From: Variovorax ginsengisoli | Lineage (GTDB): Bacteria; Pseudomonadota; Gammaproteobacteria; Burkholderiales; Burkholderiaceae_C | Reading direction: 5' to 3' | Length of the DNA stretch: 64,000 nucleotides | Assembly: GCF_006438845.1 (NCBI RefSeq) | Contig: NZ_RCZJ01000002.1 | Span: 984,253 to 1,048,252, forward strand | In this document: positions 56,361 to 64,000 of the stretch, one piece after another | Layout: each line of letters starts with the position of its first letter | Numbering within the stretch: the first letter of the stretch is position 1 | The notes under the pieces: generated by a model | Databases searched by the model: none | Seen by the model: the letters and a program-made list of their open reading frames with translations, nothing else | Told to the model about the DNA's origin: nothing | Program-made: the position numbers and the translations under genes

Positions 56361-58754
56361 TCAGTCGTAATTGGTGAAGCGGCTCGGCCTTTCGCCGGGC
56401 GTGCGCAGGGGCTGGTAGCGCTGGATGTTCTGGGCCAGCGTGCCCATCGGATTGGCGCCGACACCGACGCTGGCGAACCCGACGAATTCGATCTGGAACA
56501 TGATCCGCGTATTGGCTGTGACCTGCCCGGTGGTCAGACGTTCCAGCACGACGCGCCCGATCCAGCAGCAACCGTCATATTCCACGCCGATCACGCCGTC
56601 GGTGAGCTTGCTGTCCTTGAGGCTGTAGTTCATGCGGCCGACCGCATACCACCGCCCCCCGCCTTCGCCCTTACCCGGGCCGAGGTTCTTGCCCTTGTCG
56701 CCCCACAGGTCGTTCAGCGGCCACTGGAAGCCGATGTCGATCGACTTGCTGCCGTCCTGAACCAAAGGCGTGCTGTCCGCCTGGTAGCGCAGCGCCGCAT
56801 TGATCGTGCGGTAGGAGCCCGGGTTGTAGCGACCGCTGAGCGTGCTGCGGACCGAGCGCCGTTCGTCGGGGTTGTACTGAATGGTGCTGTCGAGCGTCCA
56901 CTTCGACGTCCAATTGATCTGCGCGCCCAGCAGCACGTCGCTCAGCCGGTCGGTCACGGGCAGCGCGCCGGGCAATGTGACGCGCTGGTCGGCGAAGCGG
57001 AAGCGCTGGGCAATGCCGAAGCGCGCCGCCTCTTCACCGCTGTCCGGATCGATCAAGCGGGTGCTGACACCGGCCGTCAGCAGGTTGCTGTCCGAGATGC
57101 GGTCCTGGCCGGAGAACGCGTTCTCTGTGTAGATGGTTGCGAAGTTGAAGTCGTTGGCGGCCGTGTCGTACACGGGCAGTTGACTCTGGTCGCGGTACGG
57201 CGTGCGCACGTAGAACAGGCGGGGTTCCAGCGTCTGGCGGAAGGCGCGACCGAAGAAGCTGGCGTCGCGCTCGAACACCAGGCCGCTGTCGATGCTGAAC
57301 GTCGGCACGGTGCGACTGGCCGAATTGGCGCCGTTGGCCAACGGCGCATCGAACTGGTAGGACGTGGCGTGCAGCTGCACCTTGGGAATCACGAAGCTCG
57401 CCGGCGTGATCCATGGCCGGCTGACTTGCAGGATGCCGAAGGCGCGCTCGCCGTCGGGTTGGCGCTGGCCGTTCAGAAGCGGCGCGTACTGCCGGTCTGC
57501 GCGGAAACGCGTGTAGTCGAGCGAGGTCGACACGTCGAAGCCGTTCCAGTCGTACTGGGTGTTGTTGGCCGTGATCTGCGGTACGCGGTCGTAAGGGGGC
57601 GTGATCGGCGACAGCGTGTACTGCAGCGTCTGGTAGGACAGCGCACGCACGCGGCCGCTCCAGTCGCCGCGGCTCCAGTCGATCGAGCCTTCGCTGTCGA
57701 GCAGCCGCGAGCTGAGTGTGGGCGTGCGCGAGAAGTCGCGCCAATAGTCGTTGTCGCTTACGCGATTCAAGCGCAGGGAGGCGCTGAGCGAGTCCAGCCC
57801 GAAGGGCTTCGGATCGAAGCTCTGGTTGTGCCGTGTCCACAGGCCCCAGCGATCGCGGTCGCGAAGCGTGTCGGCCGGCATGTAGTCGGCCCGTATCGTC
57901 CCTGCGTAACCGTTTTCCAGGTACCTGAATTCGGTGCCCAGGTTGATGCCGCGCTTGGCCATCAGTGTCGGATAGAGCGTGGCATCGCGGTTGGGCGCGA
58001 TGTTCCAGTAGTAGGGCAGCAGCACCTCGGTCCCGTTGACGCTGTCCACGCCGAACACCGGCGGCAGGATCCCGCTCTTGCGCTGGTTGTTGAGCGGAAA
58101 GGTCAGCGAGGGAAGCGGCGGCGTCGTGATCCCCATGAAGCTCATCCGGGCGCCGGTCGCGGTGCCGATGTTCTCTTCGGTGTCGGTCGTCAGGGTGGCC
58201 GCACTCAGCAGCCAGGCCGGCATCCACCCGGGATAGTCCTCGCGCCGGCAGGTCGTGTAGGTCGCCTGCCGAGCCACCGACACGTTGGAGTCGATGAAGT
58301 CGATGCGCTCCGCCTCGCCCCGTCCGCCGGTTTCCAGGAACTGGTAGCGCACGTTGCTGAAGAAGCCCTCGAAGGTCTCGACCTTGAGCTGCAGCTCGGG
58401 ACCCTCGTAGACATTGCCAGCCTGGTTGACGCGGACATTGCCATTGGCTTTCGCCAGGTCGTCGGGCTGGTAGTACTCGAGGCGATCGGCGCGGATCACC
58501 GTGTCGCCGCGCCGGATCGAGCCGTTGCCTTCGATCACGGTCTCGAGGTTGGGTCGGCCCGAAATCCGGTCGCCCTCGACGAAGCTCGGGCGCAGTCCTC
58601 GCTCCGCATTGGGAATGGTCTCGGCCAGCTGGGGCGTACGCTGGAGCACGAGCGGCGTGTCGATCCAGGACTGCTGCGCCCAGGCGCCCTGCGTCTGGCA
58701 CAGCGCCAAGCTCAACAGCGCCAGCGGCAAAGGCGGGCGGCGCAGCCGGCTCAT
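56361..58754 (-). CDS. lptD: LPS-assembly protein LptD
   Basis: This is a 797-residue outer-membrane barrel. I chose the ATG at 58754 (MSRLRRPPLPLALLSLAL), which starts a normal signal peptide ending GAWAQ; another ATG lies 18 bases upstream. The jellyroll N-domain is seen in GDTVIRADRLEYYQPDDLAKANGNV. The barrel contains family blocks such as LPYYWNIAPNRDATLYP and LGTEFRYLENGYAGTIRADY. It inserts lipopolysaccharide into the outer leaflet with LptE. It heads the lptD-surA-rsmA operon and is divergent from amgK. Confidence 0.96.
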   Translation of the reverse strand: MSRLRRPPLPLALLSLALCQTQGAWAQQSWIDTPLVLQRTPQLAETIPNAERGLRPSFVEGDRISGRPNLETVIEGNGSIRRGDTVIRADRLEYYQPDDLAKANGNVRVNQAGNVYEGPELQLKVETFEGFFSNVRYQFLETGGRGEAERIDFIDSNVSVARQATYTTCRREDYPGWMPAWLLSAATLTTDTEENIGTATGARMSFMGITTPPLPSLTFPLNNQRKSGILPPVFGVDSVNGTEVLLPYYWNIAPNRDATLYPTLMAKRGINLGTEFRYLENGYAGTIRADYMPADTLRDRDRWGLWTRHNQSFDPKPFGLDSLSASLRLNRVSDNDYWRDFSRTPTLSSRLLDSEGSIDWSRGDWSGRVRALSYQTLQYTLSPITPPYDRVPQITANNTQYDWNGFDVSTSLDYTRFRADRQYAPLLNGQRQPDGERAFGILQVSRPWITPASFVIPKVQLHATSYQFDAPLANGANSASRTVPTFSIDSGLVFERDASFFGRAFRQTLEPRLFYVRTPYRDQSQLPVYDTAANDFNFATIYTENAFSGQDRISDSNLLTAGVSTRLIDPDSGEEAARFGIAQRFRFADQRVTLPGALPVTDRLSDVLLGAQINWTSKWTLDSTIQYNPDERRSVRSTLSGRYNPGSYRTINAALRYQADSTPLVQDGSKSIDIGFQWPLNDLWGDKGKNLGPGKGEGGGRWYAVGRMNYSLKDSKLTDGVIGVEYDGCCWIGRVVLERLTTGQVTANTRIMFQIEFVGFASVGVGANPMGTLAQNIQRYQPLRTPGERPSRFTNYD

Positions 58755-58964
58755 GCGAGCGACCCCCCGCACGCCTCTGCGGCATGCACCACCCGCGCAG
58801 CGGACAACGAAGGCGCGGCATGCCGGGCACGAGGGCGTTGGATTTTGAACATGGGCAGGGACGTCACGAATCGTCGGAGAAGAATCGTCGGGAGGAGGAA
58901 CGGCGCCGCGACGAGGACGGTGGCCGGGGATCCGCGAGGGACGGATTTGTAGAATCGATTATCC

Positions 58965-60068
58965 ATGACCGCATCCCCGCACCCGCCTGCCGACGCCGCC
59001 CCGCCCATCCTGTGGAACGACCCGGCCCGGGCCACTGCTTTTTCCGCCTGGCTCGCGCGCATCGCGCCGGCCCACCGCCTGCAGCCCGACACCGTCAGGC
59101 TGGCCTCGGCCGATGCCAGCTTCCGCCGCTATTTCCGTGTCGATGCAGACGGCGCCGACACTGAGGGCGAGCGCTCGCGCATCGTGATGGACGCGCCGCC
59201 GGCGCAGGAGGACAGCGCTCCTTTCGTGAAGATCGCGCGCATGTTGCAGGACGCCGGGGTGACGGCGCCTCGCGTGCTGGAGTGGGACGCCGCCACGGGC
59301 TTCATGCTGCTCGACGACCTGGGCCACCAGACCTTGCTGGACGTGATCGACCCGGCCGACGCCGACGCCAGCCGCCCGCTCTACGCCAAGGCGATCGACG
59401 CGCTGATCGCCTGGCAGCTCGCCTCGAAGCCCGACGTGTTGCCGCCCTACGACCGCGCACTGCTCGAACGCGAACTCGGGTTGTTCCCGCAGTGGTATGT
59501 CACGCAGCACCGCGGCGTGGCGGTGGAGGGCAAGCTCAAGGAGCGGCTGGAGCGCAGCTTCAACGCGATCGTCGAGAGCAACCTGGCCGCGCCGAGCGTC
59601 TATGTGCACCGCGACTTCATGCCGCGCAACCTGATGCTGCCGACGCGCGCCGACGCCGGTGTCGGCGTGTTGGATTTCCAGGACGCGGTCTACGGCCCGA
59701 TCACCTACGACATCGCCAGCCTCATGCGCGACGCCTTCCTGAGCTGGGACGAAGACTTCGTGCTCGACATCACCGTGCGCTACTGGCAGGAAGCCCGCAA
59801 GGCCGGCCTGCCGGTCGACGAGGACTTCGGCGCCTTCTATCGCGGCGTCGAGTGGATGGGCCTGCAACGCCATCTCAAGGTGGCCGGCATCTTCGCGCGA
59901 CTGACGCTGCGCGACGGCAAGCCCAAGTACCTGGCCGACACGCCACGATTCATCGCCTACATCCGCGCCACCGCGAGCCGCTACACCGCGCTCACCCCGC
60001 TGCTGCGTGCGATCGACGAGATCGAAGGCACGCAGGCGGCGGTCGGCTTCGCGTACGGCCGGGTCTGA
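58965..60068 (+). CDS. amgK: MurNAc/GlcNAc anomeric sugar kinase AmgK-like
   Basis: This is a 367-residue aminoglycoside-phosphotransferase-fold kinase. The ATP loop region is ASADASFRRYFRVD. The catalytic loop is VYVHRDFMPRNLML (HxDxxxxN), and the metal motif is VLDFQDAVYGPITYDIASLMRD. It is divergent from lptD, the place of amgK in Pseudomonas and many betaproteobacteria. AmgK phosphorylates MurNAc at C1 for cell-wall recycling. Its partner murU, usually adjacent, is at 26837. rsmE starts 1 base after its stop. Confidence 0.88.
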   Translation: MTASPHPPADAAPPILWNDPARATAFSAWLARIAPAHRLQPDTVRLASADASFRRYFRVDADGADTEGERSRIVMDAPPAQEDSAPFVKIARMLQDAGVTAPRVLEWDAATGFMLLDDLGHQTLLDVIDPADADASRPLYAKAIDALIAWQLASKPDVLPPYDRALLERELGLFPQWYVTQHRGVAVEGKLKERLERSFNAIVESNLAAPSVYVHRDFMPRNLMLPTRADAGVGVLDFQDAVYGPITYDIASLMRDAFLSWDEDFVLDITVRYWQEARKAGLPVDEDFGAFYRGVEWMGLQRHLKVAGIFARLTLRDGKPKYLADTPRFIAYIRATASRYTALTPLLRAIDEIEGTQAAVGFAYGRV

Positions 60069-60069
60069 G

Positions 60070-60792
60070 GTGGCGCGCTTCCACTGCGCCGCCGCACTCG
60101 CCGCCGGCACCACGTTGTCGCTGCCGCCCGGCGCGGCGCGCCATGTGCAGGTGCTGCGGCTGCAGCCCGGCGATGCGCTCACCCTGTTCAATGGTGCCGG
60201 TGGCGAGTACGCCGCCACTGTCGAGCGCATGGGTCGCAGTGAAGTCACGGTGAACATCGGCGCGCACGATCCCGTCGAGCGCGAAGCGGGTGCCGCGGTG
60301 CATCTCGTGCCTGGCATGCCGGCGAACGACCGGATGGACTGGCTGGTCGAGAAGGCGAGTGAACTCGGGGTCGCCAGCATCCAGCCGCTGCTCACCGCCC
60401 ATGGCGTGCTGCGCCTGTCGGGCGAGCGCGCAGAGAAGAAGCGGGCGCATTGGGAGGCGATCGCCATCGCGGCGTGCGAGCAATGCGGACGCAACCGCAT
60501 CCCTGTCATTCATCCGATCCGGAGTTTCGGCGAGTGGCTCTCCGCCGACATCGGCGACACCGCGCAGCGCCTGGTGCTGAGCCTGGCGCCGGGCCATCGC
60601 AGGCTGTCCGCAGAGGGGTCGCCAGCCGCGGGCACAGCGTGGCGAGTGCTGAGCGGCCCCGAAGGCGGGCTGAGTGCGGCCGAAGAAGCGCGTGCGCTCG
60701 AGAGCGGCTACCAACCGGTGCATCTCGGCGCGCGCGTGCTGCGCGCCGAGACCGCCGCGCTGGCTGCGCTCGCGCTGCTGGGCGGCGCATGA
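60070..60792 (+). CDS. rsmE: 16S rRNA (uracil-1498-N3)-methyltransferase, GTG start
   Basis: This is a 240-residue SPOUT methyltransferase. The GTG at 60070 gives the standard start VARFHCAAALAAGTTL; the first ATG at 60007 lies inside amgK. A PUA-like N-domain precedes the trefoil-knot SAM site, seen in EKASELGVASIQPLLT, WRVLSGPEGGLSAAEEARA and LGARVLRAETAALAAL. It methylates U1498 of 16S rRNA. It is coupled to amgK (1-base gap) and to the next peptidase gene (ATGA overlap). Confidence 0.93.
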   Translation: MARFHCAAALAAGTTLSLPPGAARHVQVLRLQPGDALTLFNGAGGEYAATVERMGRSEVTVNIGAHDPVEREAGAAVHLVPGMPANDRMDWLVEKASELGVASIQPLLTAHGVLRLSGERAEKKRAHWEAIAIAACEQCGRNRIPVIHPIRSFGEWLSADIGDTAQRLVLSLAPGHRRLSAEGSPAAGTAWRVLSGPEGGLSAAEEARALESGYQPVHLGARVLRAETAALAALALLGGA

Positions 60793-62204
60793 CCCCCGGG
60801 CGCGGCGCACCGACGGTGGCAGCGCCCGTCGACCTCCGCGTGGCACCGTGTCGCCTTCGGCGCGGCATGCAGCGCCTGCCGCTCGTTCTGGCCGGACTGT
60901 GCATCGCCACCGCGGCGCAGGCGCAATACCTGCAATCGCGCAGCGCCGTGCAGGCGCCGGTGCGGCCCGAAGTGGACCGTGCCTACACGCAGCTGATGGC
61001 GGCGCCGGCCGTGCAGCGACTGCTCGACGCCGTGCGCGACGACCATGCGCGCTCGATCGAAGACTTGCGGCGCCTCACCGAGATCGCCGCGCCACCCTTC
61101 AAGGAAGGGCCGCGCGCCGAGGCCTTTCTCGCCAGCCTGAAGGCGCTCGGCCTGAGCGATGCGCACATCGACGGCGAAGGCAATGTGCTGGGCCTTCGCA
61201 AGGGCCGAGGCAACGGGCCGACGCTGCTGGTCTCCGCCCATCTCGACACCGTGTTCCCGGCCGGCACCGACGTCACCGTGAAAGAGCACGACGGCCGCCT
61301 GCACGCGCCGGGCATCTCCGACAACACGCGCGGCCTGGCCGTGCTGCTGTCGTGGCTGCGGGTGCTTCAGGCGCAGCAGATCCGCACCGAAGGCGACCTG
61401 CTGTTCGCCGCCAATGTCGGCGAGGAAGAGCTCGGCAACCTGCGCGGCATGCGGCGGATCTTCGCGGAGCGTCCGGAGATCGACGGCATGCTCGCGCTCG
61501 AACCGGTGCCCGAGGGCAGCGTGCTGATCTTCGGCACCGCGAGCCGACGCTACGAGGTCGTGTTCAGCGGTCCGGGCGGACACAGCTTCGCCGCCTTTGG
61601 CCGAGTGCCCAGCGCGATCCACGGCATGGGCCGCGCCATCGCGAAGATCGCCGAGCTCCGCACGCCGCGCTTTCCGCGCACCACCTTCAACGTGGGCACG
61701 GTGAGCGGCGGCACCGCAGTCAATGCCATCGCACCGCAGGCGCGGATGGCCATCGACATCCGCTCCGACGCGATCGGACCGCTGCTCGCCACCGAGAAGA
61801 AGATCTTCGACGCCATCGACGCCGGGGTCGCCGACGAAAACCGACGCTGGGGCGTCGACAGCCTGGTGGTGTCGCGCCGCCTCATCGGCGAGCGGCCTGG
61901 CGGGCGCACGCCGTCAGATACGGCGATCGTCGAAGCGGCGGTCCGCGCCAACACCGCCTTCGGCCGCCGCACCCTGTTTCGCGGCGGGAGCACCGATGCC
62001 AACCTGCCGATGTCGCTCGGCATTCCGGCCATCGTGATCGGCAGCGGCGGGTCGACCGGCGGCTTTCATTCACCGGACGAGTGGATTGACGTGCGAGAAG
62101 CCTGGCGCGGCGCGCAGAACTCGCTGCTGACGGTGCTGGGCCTGGTCGGCGTGCAGGACGTGAGCGCACCGCTGCTGCCGAAACGTGCGCCGGTCGTGAA
62201 TTAA
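60789..62204 (+). CDS. Secreted M20 family peptidase
   Basis: This is a 471-residue protein from the ATG at 60789, which overlaps the rsmE stop. The in-frame ATG at 60867 (MQRLPLVLAGLCIATAAQAQ) gives a cleaner signal peptide and a 445-residue product, and may be the true start. The zinc ligands are VSAHLDTVFPAG (His, Asp), ISDNTRGLAVLL (Asp) and VGEEELGNL (catalytic Glu and ligand Glu). The dimerisation lid is at about 245-360. It probably cleaves dipeptides or N-acyl groups in the periplasm. No substrate can be named. Confidence 0.87.
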   Translation: MTPGRGAPTVAAPVDLRVAPCRLRRGMQRLPLVLAGLCIATAAQAQYLQSRSAVQAPVRPEVDRAYTQLMAAPAVQRLLDAVRDDHARSIEDLRRLTEIAAPPFKEGPRAEAFLASLKALGLSDAHIDGEGNVLGLRKGRGNGPTLLVSAHLDTVFPAGTDVTVKEHDGRLHAPGISDNTRGLAVLLSWLRVLQAQQIRTEGDLLFAANVGEEELGNLRGMRRIFAERPEIDGMLALEPVPEGSVLIFGTASRRYEVVFSGPGGHSFAAFGRVPSAIHGMGRAIAKIAELRTPRFPRTTFNVGTVSGGTAVNAIAPQARMAIDIRSDAIGPLLATEKKIFDAIDAGVADENRRWGVDSLVVSRRLIGERPGGRTPSDTAIVEAAVRANTAFGRRTLFRGGSTDANLPMSLGIPAIVIGSGGSTGGFHSPDEWIDVREAWRGAQNSLLTVLGLVGVQDVSAPLLPKRAPVVN

Positions 62205-62312
62205 TTTCACACGGGAAGCGCGTCGGTCCGACACGAACTGTTTCCTTCGGTCGAGCCCCCACGCACAATCCGCGGCGAGACTGTCACACAACACACACAT
62301 CAAGGAAAAACC

Positions 62313-62741
62313 ATGGGATTGCTCGATTCGGTACTCGGCCAGATGCTCGGCGGCGCAGCGCAACAGGGCGGCCAGGCGGGCGGTGGCCTGGCCGATGCGC
62401 TCGGGGGTCTGCTGGGAAGCGACGGGCAACAAGGCGGGCTGGGAGGCCTCGTCTCGAAGTTCGAGCAGGCCGGCATGGGCGACGTCATCGGCTCGTGGAT
62501 CGGCAAGGGAGAGAACGCACCGGTGTCCGGGGGGCAGCTCAACGAGGTGCTGGGCAGCGATGTGATCTCGGCCATTGCGGGCAAGCTCGGCATCAACGCC
62601 GCCATGCTGCTTCCGATGCTCGCGACCATGCTGCCGAAGTTGATCGACCAGCTCACGCCGCAGGGCAAGGTGCCGGAGCAGGGACTCAACACCAATGAAG
62701 AGCTGCTTTCCTCGCTGAGCGGCTTGCTGCAGAAACAATAA
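62313..62741 (+). CDS. YidB/DUF937 family protein
   Basis: This is a 142-residue protein starting MGLLDSVLGQMLGGAAQQGG. Gly/Gln-rich repeats (GGLADALGGLLGSDGQQGG) are followed by the conserved VSKFEQAGMGDVIGSWIGKGENAPVSGGQL, where FEQAGMGDVIGSWIG is the YidB mark, and a helical C-terminus. There is no signal peptide. The role of the family is unknown. It is a single gene followed at once by a strong terminator. Confidence 0.88.
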   Translation: MGLLDSVLGQMLGGAAQQGGQAGGGLADALGGLLGSDGQQGGLGGLVSKFEQAGMGDVIGSWIGKGENAPVSGGQLNEVLGSDVISAIAGKLGINAAMLLPMLATMLPKLIDQLTPQGKVPEQGLNTNEELLSSLSGLLQKQ

Positions 62742-62761
62742 GAACAAGACGCTCGGCCATC

Positions 62762-62798
62762 AAAAGAAAAAGGCGCCCGACAGGGCGCCTTTTTCTTT
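62762..62798. terminator. Intrinsic terminator between yidB-like and M20 genes
   Basis: The stem is AAAAAGGCGCCC-GACA-GGGCGCCTTTTT (62767-62794), 12 pairs with no mismatch. It is symmetrical, so it serves both converging genes. Confidence 0.9.
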
Positions 62799-62819
62799 GC
62801 AACGAGGCCGAATGCCGCT

Positions 62820-64000
62820 TCAGGCCGTTACCGGCTCGGCCTGTGCCTTGCGGTGCGCCACCGGCAGCGCGGCGATCACCTCGGCCACGGCGGCCGTCAG
62901 CTTCTTCGCGTACGGGACATGCAGGAATTCGTTCGGGCCGTGGGCGTTGCTCTTCGGACCGAGCACGCCGCACACCATCATCTGAGCGGTCGGGAAACCT
63001 TCACTCAGCATGTTCATCAGCGGAATCGTGCCGCCCTGGCCGATGTAGCCGCAGGGCGCGCCGAAGTGCGCCTGCGACGCGGTGTTGAGCGCCTGCTCGA
63101 ACCACGGCGTGATGGCTGGCGCGTTCCAGCCGGTGGCCCCGCCGCCGCCTTCGAAGGTGACCTTGGCCTGGTAGGGCGCGTTGTCCTCGAGCAGCGCCTT
63201 GAGTTCCTGCACCGCGCGCTCGGCATCGACCAGCGGCGGCAGACGCAGCGACAGCTTGAAGGCGGTGTAGGGACGCAGCACATTGCCCGCGTCTTTCAAT
63301 GCCGGGAAGCCGTCGGCGCCGGTGACCGACAGCGTCGGCTTCCAGGTGCGATTCAGTAGGGCCTCGACCGGGTCGGTCGTGGTGGGCAGCGCGAATTGGG
63401 TCGAGCCGCCGCAGTCGTAGTGCGCCCACGGGAAACGCTTGAACAGCTCGTCGCCGAGGATGCCGGCAGTGACCTTCGCCTGCGCCAGCCGATCGGCAGG
63501 CACTTCGCAATGGAAGCTTGCGGGCAGCAGTCGGCCGGTCGCGCTGTCCTCGAGGCGGTCGAGCACCTGCCGCATGATGCGGAAGCTCGAAGGCACCAGG
63601 CCCGACGCGTCACCAGAGTGGATGCCCTCTGTCAGCACTTCGACCTTGAGCATGCCGCCGGCCATGCCGCGCAGCGAGGTGGTGAGCCAAAGCTGGTCGT
63701 AGTTGCCGGCGCCGGAGTCGAGGCAGATCACCAGGCTGACGTCGCCCAGCCGGTCTTTCAACGCGGTGACGTAGGGCAGCAGGTCGTAGGAGCCGCTCTC
63801 CTCGCAGGTCTCGATCAGGCCGACGATGCGCGGATGCGCCGCGCCTTGCGCCTTGAGCGCCTGCAGTGCCGCGACGCTGGCGTAGACCGCATAGCCGTCG
63901 TCGGCACCGCCGCGGCCGTAGAGCAGCCCGTTCTCGTACTTCGGCGTCCACGGGCCGAGGTCGTTGCGCCAACCGGTGAATTCGGGCTGCTTGTCGAGGT
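62820..64000 (-). CDS. M20 family metallopeptidase (5' end beyond window)
   Basis: The frame is open from the stop at 62820 to the window edge, giving 393 residues. The start codon lies outside. Visible ligands are GRGGADDGYAVYAS (Asp), IETCEESGSYDLL (catalytic Glu pair) and ICLDSGAGNYDQLWLTTSLRG. The lid domain has TEGIHSGDASGLVPSSF. The C-terminal His is in GYIGQGGTIPLMNMLSEGFP-NAHGPNEFLHV, shown mainly by NAHGPNEFLH. It fits the cytosolic dipeptidase/DapE-like group. There is no signal peptide in the part seen. It converges on the yidB-like gene. Confidence 0.88.
   Translation of the reverse strand, partial: LDKQPEFTGWRNDLGPWTPKYENGLLYGRGGADDGYAVYASVAALQALKAQGAAHPRIVGLIETCEESGSYDLLPYVTALKDRLGDVSLVICLDSGAGNYDQLWLTTSLRGMAGGMLKVEVLTEGIHSGDASGLVPSSFRIMRQVLDRLEDSATGRLLPASFHCEVPADRLAQAKVTAGILGDELFKRFPWAHYDCGGSTQFALPTTTDPVEALLNRTWKPTLSVTGADGFPALKDAGNVLRPYTAFKLSLRLPPLVDAERAVQELKALLEDNAPYQAKVTFEGGGGATGWNAPAITPWFEQALNTASQAHFGAPCGYIGQGGTIPLMNMLSEGFPTAQMMVCGVLGPKSNAHGPNEFLHVPYAKKLTAAVAEVIAALPVAHRKAQAEPVTA

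Overview
The window is a contiguous piece of a GC-rich betaproteobacterial chromosome. The best guess is Comamonadaceae, close to Variovorax. Support for this is the uniform high GC, expanded Bug-type solute receptors, frequent LysR regulators, a tkt-gap pair, and the lptD-surA-rsmA block with amgK divergent from it. The taxon is inferred from gene content and style, not from a marker search. I see no rRNA or tRNA genes, insertion sequences, prophage genes or CRISPR arrays. Coding density is high, and most upstream stretches are under 200 bases.

Left part (1-12 kb): the 5' end of a TorF-type porin, a DUF2846 lipoprotein, an FKBP-type isomerase and a small four-cysteine protein. These are followed by a complete tripartite RND efflux operon (adaptor, inner-membrane pump, outer-membrane factor), a 3-methyladenine DNA glycosylase, DUF3297, a lone family-2 glycosyltransferase behind a less GC-rich gap, and a pirin. 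From 12 to 23 kb lie small catabolic and transport units, several paired with a divergent regulator: LysR / AtuA-like pair / Bug receptor; TetR / VOC protein; LysR / tartrate dehydrogenase plus Bug receptor. A DUF2254 membrane protein, an MFS carrier and an ABM-family monooxygenase lie between them.

The centre (23-34 kb) holds tkt-gap with a clear terminator, speD overlapping murU, a 663-residue glycine-tract lipoprotein of unknown function, an Xaa-Pro aminopeptidase, and a DUF3237 / Bug / FAD-monooxygenase operon divergent from a LuxR-type regulator.

The most interesting region is 34.9-42.8 kb, a tight eight-gene minus-strand unit. In transcription order it encodes an SPFH/SHOCT protein, a double-zinc-ribbon DUF4178 membrane protein, a DUF350 membrane protein, a membrane-anchored polyamine aminopropyltransferase, a Tat-lipoprotein FAD oxidoreductase, a saccharopine-dehydrogenase-like enzyme, a DoxX-like protein and a DUF2269 protein. 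It looks like a polyamine-linked envelope module. Upstream (42.9-50.2 kb) a GntR-led operon encodes a branched-chain-type ABC importer and an acyl-CoA ligase, with a palindromic operator in front.

The right part (50-64 kb) is mostly core housekeeping: malic enzyme, rsmA, surA, lptD, amgK, rsmE and two M20 peptidases. It also holds a secreted RNase Sa-like ribonuclease coupled to a barstar inhibitor, and a 68-nt hairpin between barstar and rsmA. The cell-wall recycling genes amgK and murU are 31 kb apart.

Perfect or near-perfect inverted repeats stand in front of four regulator/target pairs (TetR, LysR, LuxR, GntR), so local control can be proposed from sequence. All functions are inferred from recognisable motifs and family knowledge; no database search was run.
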